A stretch of DNA of 62,000 bases from Lingula anatina (lineage: Eukaryota; Brachiopoda; Lingulata; Lingulida; Lingulidae), in assembly GCF_001039355.2 (NCBI RefSeq), contig NW_019775502.1:656575-718574 (forward strand), written 5' to 3'. Position numbers and translations under genes: made by a program. Below, in pieces: positions 49,832 through 60,553 of the stretch (within the stretch, counting starts at the first letter, position 1; each line of letters starts with the position of its first letter). The notes under the pieces are model-generated. The model saw nothing but the letters and a program-made list of their open reading frames with translations, made no database searches and was not told the origin of the DNA.

Positions 49832-52800
49832 TTAAAGGGCCCAGGATCTCAGTGGCTGGTGACATCAGAAATTGTATGTTTGAACCAAATAAATCATGAC
49901 TGCTATTGAGTTTTCTGTGTTAAGTTAAACTTAGTACTAATAATTATTTTTTAGGATATGGGATATGAGGCTTCCCTGGTCACAGACAATTCCAAGAATT
50001 CTGCTGCACATGAACACAGGAAAACTACCAGGCAGTAAGTGGCATTGCCATGTTTAACCATGTTTTAGAGTAGCTTCTCAGCTGCTCTCAGTTTCAAGTA
50101 TTGTAAAAAGGAAAAAATAACTGTTTGAACTAAACAAGTTTGAGATTTTAAAAAGTTAGGATTAACTGACAGGCATTTTATTCATTTGAACATCAGTTAA
50201 ATCAGTTATGTAATTTGGTGTTTCTAGTGAGCATATTTATTTGAATAAATAGAGCTTAACGTCAAAAAGTGCTCATGCTTGAATGTGATGCACAACTGCC
50301 ATCTTGAATATTTGCCACATTGGCAAGATGACATCTACAAGCAGTAAGGTATATTGTTTTGGCACTGAACAATTTAGTAAGTTATGTCAGATCTTAAACC
50401 TGGCATGTACTGATTTTATATATCATTATAAAAAAACTCTAAATTTTTAATTGATACTTATAATTCTAGGTGGAGAAATTCATTCCTGTTTTCCCTCATA
50501 CTTGGTGTACCTTGTATGGTGGTCATGATGTACTTCATGTTTGCTTATATGCACATGCCTGGTCACCAGATGGCAGCAGGTGGCAGTAATGATACAGCTG
50601 ATTCCTCGCCAGGTGTCCCCATGGTGACAGCAGGACTGTCTGTGGAGAACTTGATTCTATTTTTACTGGCAACTCCTGTACAGGTATTGCTACATTTTAT
50701 AATATGCTAAACATATCAAGATGAGACTGGATAAAGTTTTGTTTGAAATCCAGGAGAAATTCATTGTTCAGGAATTGTTTATATAGTTAAAAATATACCC
50801 AGGGGCGGTCCAGGATTATTTGAAGGGTGGGTGGGGGGGTCCCCAGATACATCAGGACCTCCCAGACCCCCCCTCTCTAAATCCGCCACTGATACCCATA
50901 TTGAGTTCTCTCATATGTTTATATATTTTAAATGATTTGGAAATTTGATTTTGAAATATTATAGACATAGTTTCCTAACTTAAAACTTTTTGGACCTCTT
51001 TCAGTTTATTGGTGGGAGATATTTTTATATCCAAGCCTACAAAGCTTTGAAACACAGATCCACCAATATGGATGTCCTTATTGTCATGGCAACCACAATA
51101 TCATATGTTTACTCAGTTATTGTTGTGGCTGTTGCCATGGTGATGCAAGAGTCCACAAGCCCACGTACATTCTTTGAGACCACACCTATGTTAATGGTGT
51201 TTATATCATTGGGACGGTGGCTTGAACATATAGCAAAGGTAAGTAGATAATGACATAGATATCATATTGGCAGTACTGAATATGCTATTTGATTAAACTT
51301 TCTTATGCAAAGTGACTGAATGTAGTGCATCACAGAAAATAATACATGAAACAGACGTAGCTTTTAAAGTAATAATAATGATAATAATGATGCAGCATAT
51401 GAGGACCATTATGGATATATACGCGAATGTGCAAAATTTGCATAATTTCTATCGAATTTTAGGGCAAGACATCAGAGGCCCTGACCAAGCTGATGTCTCT
51501 GCAGGCCAGTGAGGCTCTACTGCTGGAGTGTGACAAGAATGGCCAGGTGATCAAGGAACAGAGGATCAGTGTGGACTTAGTTCACAGGGGAGATATTCTC
51601 AAGGTGAGGTAACACACTGGACTTGCTTTCATCTCATGGATTTTAGTCAAATGGGAAACATACTCTATTGTGATCTAGTGAATTAAACATGTTTTACTGT
51701 TACATACCAGTTTGTCATTGATTTGGTTCAAAGTTTTGATTAGTGAAAACTATCCACCTGGCTCTAAAAAAATCAATAGTGTGCCTGTGGGATTGTAATA
51801 AAGTAAATGTAATAAAGTCATAGTTAAATACTGTTCCTTTGTGGGTATTGAAGCTTTGGAACTTCATACTTTTGTTTCTAGCTGTATTCACATACAGTTC
51901 ACCTGTAATCTGATGAATTACAGATAAAAATTACCCAAAAGCAGTGATGTAAAATTCAATTTATTTTTGTCTGTACCATAACACAACTTATTTATCATAT
52001 CTAGGTTCTTCCTGGAAAAAAGTTTCCAGAGGATGTCACAAACTATTCAAAAACTATAATGATGAATTCTTGTTATCACACTTGATATTTATCATCTCTA
52101 GGTCCTGCCTGGAGAGAAGATTCCAGTGGATGGTAAAGTGACGGAGGGACACTCCATGTGTGATGAATCTCTTATCACTGGAGAGTCCATGCCCGTGGAG
52201 AAGAAAAAAGGTGGGTTTTGCCATAGATCAGAGCATCTTCTACTCAGAATAAGGAACAATGGATCAAATATTACCATTTAATATACATCTATGATGGTAA
52301 TGGTGAATAACCATAAGCTTTTAATTGTTGACTGATGAAGAAATTGGTTAAATTTGTAAAGAAATACAAACGATGACGTGCTTGTTGGAATTCTGAACTA
52401 ATTTTGACTTTAAGGTTAAAAATACCTTAATTGATATGTACTAACCTATTCTGTTATTGATCAAATGGCAGGTTCTTCTGTGATTGGAGGATCTATCAAC
52501 CAGAATGGCACTCTGTTGGTGGAAGCTACACATGTGGGGGCAGACAGTGCTCTTGCTCAAATAGTCAGGCTTGTGGAAGAAGCTCAAACATCCAAAGTAG
52601 GTCACATTCATAAAGTGAACAGAAATTTGGTTTTATTTCTACCACTTTACAATGCTCTCATATTTTTTTATTTAAAGAATCTTTTGTATGGTTCAACTGA
52701 ATTGAATATATATTGCTTATACTTTTATAAGAAAGGATACTTCACATAGAAAATTTTAATGTATCTGCACCTTTCAGTGCTATAACATAACATTGAGCAG

Positions 52801-55800
52801 GCGCATGCCATAAGTATGCCCTTTTCACTGTGGTTTTATCAAACGATTGTTTTTAAATTTTCATCCAGGCTCCTCTGCAGGCAGTGGCAGACACCATAGC
52901 TGGCTATTTTGTCCCTGGGGTTTGCACCATCTCTCTCCTCACAGCTGTAGTATGGGTTATAGTGGGCTATGCCACTTATAACCAGTTGGACATTCATTGG
53001 AAAGTAAGGCTTTTTTTTCTGTGCTTGGTATGTGTGAACACGTGTGTAATAATTCATAGTAAAGAAAAAAAGAGAAATTAGTCCTGTTTTAGTTATGCAA
53101 TTTGTCACAAATGACAAAAAAAAAAAAAAAAAGTGTTACTGATATGTATATTGAGAGCCTTGTAAGATAAGTATGTGAAATTCATTAATATGTGATCTCA
53201 CTGAAGAACTGAATAAAGTTGGAAAAAAGTGTAACGTTAAAAAAAATGACACTTCAAACAATAACACCACATGAACGTTTTCTATTTCAGTCAGAAAGTG
53301 GAATGGGCAAGAACGAAATCATCTTCCAGCATGCGTTTAAGTTTGCCATCACAGTTCTAGCAATAGCCTGTCCCTGTGCCCTGGGCCTGGCCACACCCAC
53401 TGCTGTTATGGTGGGGACAGGGGTGGGGGCTACTAACGGGATACTCATCAAGGGAGGAGAGCCATTAGAGATTGCACACAAGGTAAAATAAGTGCTAGAA
53501 TTTTTATTGTTGAATTTTAAATATGTTCAGTTGGGGAAACTTATATAAGTGTAGTACGTGAATGAAGGTAGAATTGGAAATCGGTGGTTTAAGAATGAGC
53601 AATTCAAATGTGCACATGTTTCAGAATATAATTTTTATATTTTCAATTATTTTAAGTTATAGGGGGTTGCTTCAGTTTCTAGTTTCATTGTCTCTTTTCT
53701 CTTTCCATAGGTACAGAGTATTGTGTTTGACAAGACAGGCACAATAACGCGTGGTATAGCAGAGTTGACTAGACTGACACTGTTTAATACAGGGTTGTCC
53801 AAACATCTGGTGATTGCTGTCACTGGGACTGCAGAAACCAGCAGTGAACACCCTGTAGCTGCAGCCATTGTCAAATATGCCAAACAGGTGAGTATCAGAT
53901 TGAAAGAGTGAAGGAAATGATTTGTAAAGATGAAAAGTTGTATAATCCTCAAATTACACAAATTATCCTGTTTCCATGAATACTCAAAGTGCATGTATAG
54001 ATAGGAAATCACCCTTTCACAGAGTTCCAAATTCTCCATGACATAAGTGAACACAGGAAGTCTGAGAGATAGCCATTAATTTTATGAAGAACTGTTTAAA
54101 ATCTAATACATTTTTTAGTGAAATTTTATGCACATTTGCAGGCATTGGGTGCAGAGACCCTGGGCAAGGTGTTGGATTTCCAAGCTGTCCCAGGCTGTGG
54201 CTTGAAGTGTAGAGTGACCAATGTTGATCATCTGGTGAGCAGTATGGAAACAAAGGACATTCTCAAAGAACACACTAATATTGACAGAGACGAAATACAA
54301 GGTATGTGACATTCAAATACTGCATTTAGTTTTTTTGAGCTGAATTCAGAAGTCAATATTTTCTGTGATATCTTAAGTTAATCTGTTTTTTTACCCAAGC
54401 CATCTGCACAGTGTTTCAAGAATTGTAAAATATGTTCTTAAAAAGCAGTTGGTCACAGAATCTCTGGAAAGCTTAGCAAAAACAGTATGTACATCTTTTA
54501 GTATTGGTTACTGAAGAAAGCACTCTGTTGACTCCTGTTTTTTTCTATTAAAAAATTTGGTTACATTTTCTGCCCTCAGACCTGTAAGATGCCCCATCTT
54601 CCAGTGGCTATAAAGTATTAATTCATAATATGAATTATTATAGTTATACTTTCTATCCCCAGAATTACAAGATGTCTCCTCCAGTGGCTATGAGGTATTG
54701 ATTGGTAATATAAATTATTATAGTTATACTTTCTATCCCCAGACCTACAAGATGTCTCCTCCTCCAGTGGCTATGAGGTATTGATTGGTAATATAAATTA
54801 TTATAGTTATATTTTCCATCCTCAGACCTGCAAGATGCCCCATCCTCCAGTGGCTATGAGGTATTGATAGGTAACAGGGAGTGGATGAGCCGTAACATGC
54901 TGACAGTCACTGAGGCCATGGACCAGGAAATGTCATATCATGAAAACAAGGGAGAAACTGCAGTACTCTGTGCAATTAATGGTAAGGCTTTAGCATTTCA
55001 TTTTGTGATCTTTCCTCGTCTGTAACATTGATGGGTTTTTGAAGGACTGATGTACATGAACACATGCATGCACGCACGCACACTATTTGGCTTAACAAAG
55101 CAATTAATTAAATGAAAGTATACATTTTGTTGTTGTATCCTTGTTTTTGGAAGCTTGTACTACCTTTAATGGAAGGTGCATTAGACAATAGATTGTGTGA
55201 AACAACTCCAGTGCAACAGACACTAAGTGATTGATTTAACAGTGGTAATTATGAAGTTGACAATGACAAAAAAAATTGACAGTGACACTGCGAACATCAG
55301 GAAAAAAGTAGTTACCTACTATAGATTGAGATTAATGAAATGATCTGTATTTTCTCAGGTGAGATAGTTGCCATGCTGGCCGTGGCAGACACAGTGAAGG
55401 AAGAGGCTCACCTTGCTGTGTACACACTGAAGAAAATGGGACTCAATGTTTTCCTCCTCACAGGAGACAATCTCAAGACAGCTAAGGCAATAGCCAAACA
55501 GGTGTGGTTTATGGTCTGAGATATTATCATTATAATGTAGACAGTATGAGCTGTTTATTACATGGATAACAGTAAGCCTGCCTTATGTTGTTAAAATCAG
55601 AACCTCCATGATCCAATGATCTTATATTGTATGTTAGATGGTGAAACGGAATGCAAAAGGAATTTTAAAAAACATGCATTATATTTTATACAATTAAAAG
55701 TGCTATTATATAATAATGGCTTACATTGAACTGTCTGTATTCTAGGTTGGCATCAGTAAAGTGTTTGCGGAAGTGTTACCATCTCACAAAGTGGCCAAGA

Positions 55801-58605
55801 TCAAGCAACTCCAGAAGGACGGGCACCGTGTGGCCATGGTAGGGGATGGGGTCAATGATTCCCCAGCCCTGGCACAGGCTGACCTAGGCATTGCCATAGG
55901 AACAGGAACTGATGTTGCCGTGGAAGCAGCAGGCGTGGTGCTAATTAGGGTAAGACATCAGGATGATGTTGTGGCTTTTGAAGATATGTATTTGATGGTT
56001 ATACAGATTTTATCACATTAGATTTAAAAGAGAATGACTAATAATAATGAAATGGGGAAAAGTTTGATTCATATGAAGAAGTTGGTTATAACATATGAGT
56101 ATAGTATGACATATGAGACATCATGATTTGAAACAAGTGCACAGTACCAATTTTCAAATATCTTGTGCACTTTTTAATGAAATACCGTCTTATTTGATTA
56201 CTTTTTTGGGGGAAGGGGGGATGGTTACTATAAAGATATTTCCCTGATAGCTATAGTATATTAAAATCTCTTTTAAATATCTTAGTATTTTTGTTGTTAT
56301 TTTAGAATGACCTGTTAGATGTGGTGGCGGCCATGCGTCTGTCAAAGAAGACAGTGAGGAGGATAAGGTTCAACTTCCTGGCTGCTACCATCTACAACAT
56401 AGTGGGAATACCTGTAGCTGCTGGTGAGTGGATTATAATTAGGAGAGGAATGGTTTTGGAAAATGTTATGATTTTAGACAATTTTAAAGAGATATGTAAA
56501 ATGGCACATTTTTGTGGAAAATTGGTATGAAATTATGAATGCACTCATGTTCCATTTGATCAAAGATTAGATGGCTGTCCACCATAGCGGCAGCAATTTT
56601 TTAGTCCAGAAGGTAGTAGCTTGTTACTGCAACAACTGTGGTAAGTTAACAAAACTGTTTACTAAATGAAAATGATGTTTGATTTCCAGGTGCTTTATTC
56701 CCAATTGGTATTGAATTAATGCCATGGATGGCCTCTGCAGCAATGGCTGCCTCATCCGTGTCTGTCGTCTGCTCTTCATTGTTGCTGAAACTGTAAGTAT
56801 CATCCTTCTAGACAATACAATTTCTTGCACTTAATTTTGAAGACTTACTCTTTAAAGGGAAAACAACTGTTCATTTTAGCCAAAAATGGATTTTCCTTCG
56901 GTAAACAACATTTTTCCGATACTTACCAATGGTTAAGGAATCCATTCCAACATTCAAAGTTAATCCCTGATTTATTATAAATCTACAATGTATTCATTGT
57001 AAAATATGGATCTCATACAACAAGTTGTTATCCCTTTAATATTGCACCATATTTTTAAGAATTGAAAAATACATATGGCTGGGACTTTCAGTTAAATTCC
57101 TCAGATTTATGGACAAAACAAAAAAGTTGTTGTAAATGTTGAATTTTTTAAAAAATGTTTGTCCCTTAAAAAATCACTTCAAAATTAGGTAAAATTTTGT
57201 ATTAATTGCTTTGTCTTTAATGTGGACAGTTTCAAGATGCCACGTCCTGAAGATCTTCTGACAAGTGAATATAAGGCCAGGGTGTGTTTGCCAGACATTT
57301 TTGTCACATTTCCTGTTGTTGTTCCTTGCAAACAGTAGAGTTTTTTTTTTTTTTTTTTGGAGAAGGAATTTTTGGGTGTAAACTAAATGAAAATTTCTCT
57401 CAGCAAATTGCCAACCGAAATTGCAACTTAATGTCTCTTCTCTTGGGATAATTTCAAGAAGTTTTTCATTACCCAGCATCCTGGACTGCCTGCTTATCGC
57501 TTTTTTTTTTTTTTCACCTTTTCCCCCCTTTTTTGTATCAGCATTTTTGTTGTTTTACAGCAAACTTCACTCTTACTGTTCCTGTCTCAGGTTTGTTTCC
57601 AGGATTGGGATTATATTGCATGATTATTAATCTCCCCTTCCCATTCCCTTTACATAACAGTTCAGTAGGTAGCTATAGTCACTGAGGTCAGGGGCGGGTT
57701 AAGGCCGTCTTCTGGAAGACAGTCAGATTTTCAAGTTTACATTGACGGGTATCTAATTTTTTCTGTCGGAAGATGGTCAAAAATGGAGGATGGATCAACA
57801 AAGATAATTTGGAAGACTGTCAGAAAATAACTCTGGATCTGCCCCTGCTGAGGTGGCATACCCAATAAAATCAAAACCTTCCATAGAAATAGATGGTATA
57901 CAGCAGTATTCTAACACACTTCAGTTAAGAAAATAAAAAGGGTATATGGCTTGGAGAATATTTCATAGGTTAAAATCATACCTGCATCAGTGCATCAATT
58001 TTGTGATATTTTTGTTCCAAGGTCCATAGCTAGTGATCGGGTTGTTGGAGAAAAATCACAGTACTCAAATTAGTATCTTTCAAACTACATTTGAGAGAGA
58101 AAAAAATTTGATCCTGTTAATGAAGTTTTGACCAATTCAAACCATTTCTTTGCAGAAATATTTGAACATTTTCATTGTATTCAAGTACTCATTTGAAATA
58201 GAAATGGCATTCAATGACTTATTTTAAAAATCACTCGGTAATTACAAAAGTCTAACTTAAATAATTTGTCTCACAGCATAATTTCATGTAGCTCAATCAA
58301 ATAATGCCAAACAATTCCTCTTTTATTCCAACAGCTTCAAGAAACCTAACAGAGAGGACCTCCTGACACAAGAGTACTTTCAGAAGTTCAGCTCAGGCAG
58401 GGACGAGTATGGGGAGGATGATATTTCTGTCCACTGCGGTATGGACGCCGACTTTGACCCCGATATTTATGGCAAGACCAGTCTCAAGGGCAGTATTAAG
58501 AGCATAGTCAGCAAGCTGAACATAGCAAACAGACCCAAGGGGCATGAGTACAACAGTCTGCTGTCTGTGAATGCACACGAAGAAATGGAGATGGACCCAG
58601 TGTAA
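40274..58605 (+). CDS. ATP7: Copper-transporting P1B-type ATPase, ATP7A/ATP7B orthologue
   Basis: Pumps Cu(I) from the cytosol into the secretory pathway or out of the cell, driven by ATP. Exons: 40274-40378, 44800-46150, 46535-46765, 48201-48364, 49282-49443, 49955-50034, 50470-50683, 51005-51238, 51463-51603, 52102-52210, 52472-52596, 52869-53003, 53291-53482, 53711-53887, 54142-54301, 54826-54981, 55359-55501, 55746-55949, 56306-56423, 56690-56792, 58335-58605. Phases agree throughout: 1524 residues. There are eight metal-binding domains, each with GMTCxxC (the first at about residue 10, the eighth at about 620), and eight membrane segments from about 698. Motifs seen: TGE (920-922), CPC (1044-1046), DKTGT with phosphorylated Asp at about 1088, SEHP (1126-1129), [14 protein letters not shown] (1326-1331), YN in segment 7 and MxxSS in segment 8. 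The last three are copper-pump signatures. The C-terminal NSLLSV resembles the dileucine sorting signal of ATP7A. The start is one of two adjacent Met codons. Confidence 0.98.
40379..44799. other. ATP7 intron 1 (4.4 kb)
   Basis: Splits metal-binding domain 1 after the TIE segment, in phase 0. I found no other exon, repeat family or RNA gene in it. The open frame at 42033-42284 lacks splice signals or homology I recognise. Confidence 0.7.
44800..46150 (+). CDS. ATP7: ATP7 exon 2: metal-binding domains 1 (second half) to 6
   Basis: A single 1351-nt exon encodes half of domain 1 and all of domains 2 to 6 (cores GMTCQSC, GMTCQSC, GMTCQSC, GMTCMSC, GMTCNSC). Four of the domains share the extended core GMTCQSC(V/I)KNIEG or [13 protein letters not shown] and a trailing DMGF or DMGY. 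Absence of introns between five consecutive domains is consistent with expansion by tandem duplication inside one exon. Domains 7 and 8 lie in separate exons (46535-48364 and 49282-50034) and are less similar. Confidence 0.95.
47016..47272. mobile_element. Near-perfect foldback MITE, 257 bp, TTA target duplication
   Basis: Begins GGCTTCGTTCACATGCAATG and ends with its near reverse complement. The arms exceed 110 bp and meet at a repeated TTACTTATAGTAA-type centre. It is flanked by TTA on both sides (47013-47015, 47273-47275), which suits a 3-bp TWA duplication as in PIF/Harbinger elements. It lies in ATP7 intron 3. Confidence 0.9.
49582..49796. other. Assembly gap (215 N) in ATP7 intron 5
   Basis: The gap is flanked on both sides by A runs, so a long poly-A or simple repeat probably broke the assembly. 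No coding exon is missing: exons 49282-49443 and 49955-50034 join in phase 0 and complete metal-binding domain 8. Confidence 0.95.
50800..50891. mobile_element. Short hAT-like MITE
   Basis: 92 bp with termini CAGGGGCGG and CCGCCACTG and an ATACC match on both outer sides, typical of hAT-derived elements. It lies in ATP7 intron 7. Confidence 0.65.
52005..52085 (+). pseudogene. Relic duplicate of the start of ATP7 exon 10
   Basis: Sequence 52005 onward ([11 protein letters not shown] in frame) mirrors the true exon 10 at 52102 ([13 protein letters not shown]). The preceding intron is also similar (TTTATCATATCTAG against TTTATCATCTCTAG). The frame then diverges and reaches TGA at 52083-52085. 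Use of this acceptor would truncate the pump in the actuator domain before TGE. Confidence 0.8.
54575..54825 (+). repeat. Three tandem partial copies of the ATP7 exon 16 splice acceptor
   Basis: Units of 80-83 bp, each with a pyrimidine tract, CAG acceptor and the first ~45 nt of exon 16, start their exon-like parts at 54580, 54663 and 54743. The real exon starts at 54826. Shared blocks are AAGATG..CC, CCAGTGGCTAT, GTATTGATTGGTAATA and TTATTATAGTTATA. The real exon encodes [20 protein letters not shown] of the nucleotide-binding domain. Confidence 0.88.
57230..57338 (+). CDS. ATP7: ATP7 alternative last exon (21a)
   Basis: Acceptor GTGGACAG at 57229 is followed by a frame that joins exon 56690-56792 in phase. 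It encodes (L)[17 protein letters not shown] and continues to VVVPCKQ and a TAG at 57336-57338. The opening is clearly homologous to the downstream last exon, (L)[18 protein letters not shown]. The isoform would have 1470 residues and lack the acidic tail and NSLL signal. Alternatively a GTGTGT donor at 57282 could be used, but joining to 58335 would then hit a stop quickly. A T run follows the stop. Confidence 0.6.
57689..57847. mobile_element. hAT-like MITE with CTGAGGT flanks
   Basis: Termini CAGGGGC and GCCCCTG, with CTGAGGT directly on both sides (57682-57688, 57848-57854). A related copy lies at 33064-33233. It is in the ATP7 intron between alternative last exons 21a and 21b. Confidence 0.8.
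58335..58605 (+). CDS. ATP7: ATP7 last exon (21b), C-terminal tail
   Basis: Encodes the final 90 residues, beginning [18 protein letters not shown]. It includes ISVHCGMD, which parallels the ISVHVG segment of vertebrate ATP7A, a basic/Ser stretch, then [18 protein letters not shown] with dileucine and acidic residues. In vertebrate pumps this region drives retrieval from the plasma membrane. Confidence 0.93.
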
Positions 58606-60553
58606 TATTTAGTATGGTATCATAATAACCTGAGAAGAACTCGTGAAAGCAAGCTTTCTGTTGTTATAGGGAAACAGTTTAATGCCTTCAAGTACATCAT
58701 AAAGAGTTTTTAAAGTTCAAAATTGTTTATACTTTGCTTCTGTATAAAAACTCAGATTTATATATTTATTGCTTCTGCATGGAACATTATATGTATTGTA
58801 TGATCTGTTAGAGAGTAACCATGTTAACACTGAGAGTTTCAACCACAGTTCACACCTAACAATATTAACTTTTCTAATGTGAATGCACTACCTCCTAAGT
58901 GCCTTTCATTGGTTTCAAGTCACTTTTACTATGACATCTGAATGTTTGAGGAAAAAAGTTTGAATTTCCCGATCAACATGATAAGAAAATATAATGAATG
59001 TAAAAGAACAAATTTAAAATGAAAAACTAAAAGGTATTAGTTTTCTCTTTTTACATAGTTTGTTAATCCCATTTTATGCCATATTGGCATAGCCTTGATA
59101 TTGACCAGCTGCACATCATCTCAGGCTCACTCTATTCTCACTAGTCAGTAAATTGTATATTTTTGCTCTTTTGAATATGAAGGGGTACTTCATAGATACT
59201 CTGTATTCCTGTTGACATCAAGTGTATACATTTATTTTATCTGTAGCCAATATTAAATCAAAACTCTTGAATGAGATAAGATACTCTATAAATATTTATT
59301 TTTGTTTATTGATGCTTTGGAAATTACATGAATGCCAGTTAAGTGATAAACACTTAAATTCAGATATTTTAAGCAGGTCATCTTGTCAATTGATATTGCA
59401 GTTCTACACCTTTTCACCAATAGTTTCAGGTTGAATTGAGTTTTGCTTGCCAAATTTAAGATTTTTTATACTTGTGTAAAACCATGACAGTTTATTTGAC
59501 AAAATGCAAATATAAAATTTTCCCAATATTGTAGTACTGTAATAGCTGTTATGATATACATTTCTGTTTTATGGAAGGGATTTAATTCTTGCCTAAGTTG
59601 TCTTTATTGCCAGTTTGAAGGCCAAATTGTTCTGGAAGCTTCTTATAGATATGTTAAAATTGTAAGATTGTATAAGTATGGTAATTTGTGGCTTATGCCA
59701 ATACATTACTTTTTTCAGATTGTGAAGTTTTCAACCCTTCATTAACATAGTGATGTCAAAAAACTTGTTTCAGAATTCACTTTTTTATTACTCGTAGTAC
59801 AATCTAACTTATACTCTTTCAGGCAATACAATCACACAAAACTTACTTGGGGAAAATAATTTGGGAACATTATTTAAAAAATCAGTAATTACTGAATACT
59901 TTAACTTGTGACCAATTTTTAAAATCAAATTCACTATAATATTGGAGTAAAAAAGTGGAATTTTGAACTGTAATAAATAAGACGGGCAAGTGGTGACCCA
60001 CATGTCTAACAAGCCATTATCTGAAAAATATAGTAAAAAGGAAGATGTTCATGTTGCATTGCATTAAAAATGTAAAACATTATTCAAACAAAAGAAAATA
60101 AAACAAAATTTATAAAATAGATGTGTTTTATTCACAGTATTTTTCATGTTTTAAAAATACTCAAAATGGAAACCACATAAAAATTAAAACTAATAATTAA
60201 GTGTTTGGTGAGAATTATACAAGACAGAATTTATGATTATAAGGCAAGTCTTCACTGGTCCTGCATTCTTGGTCTTTGAAAATAGAAATTTGGCAGCCAG
60301 TTGGCTAAAACCTTGAAAAGCTATGACAGAAGAAGGTAGCTTTACACACCCAATGAAAACAGATTTGACTTGGCACAAGATTTCCCTTGAAATCTCATAG
60401 GCAGTTTTTGATCCCAAGCTCTGTATCAGCAACTTGGGTGTATTCAGACACCAATATCCAGAACCTGATACCAATCCTTCTATTAGATGAAATGATTTAC
60501 TCTGCTGGCTTGATTACATGAGGGCATTTAAGAAATTACCCATGCTATCATCA
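58606..60553. other. ATP7 3' UTR and tail-to-tail boundary with the next gene
   Basis: AT-rich with no gene seen. A plus-strand AATAAA lies at 60097-60102 and a minus-strand AATAAA at 60127-60132, about 25 bp apart. The 3' ends of ATP7 and the minus-strand gene may therefore abut or overlap. Confidence 0.5.

Noticed and set aside
49521-49865. Open frame across the N gap.
   Set aside because: Its middle is undetermined sequence and its ends are poly-A/T; no coding evidence.
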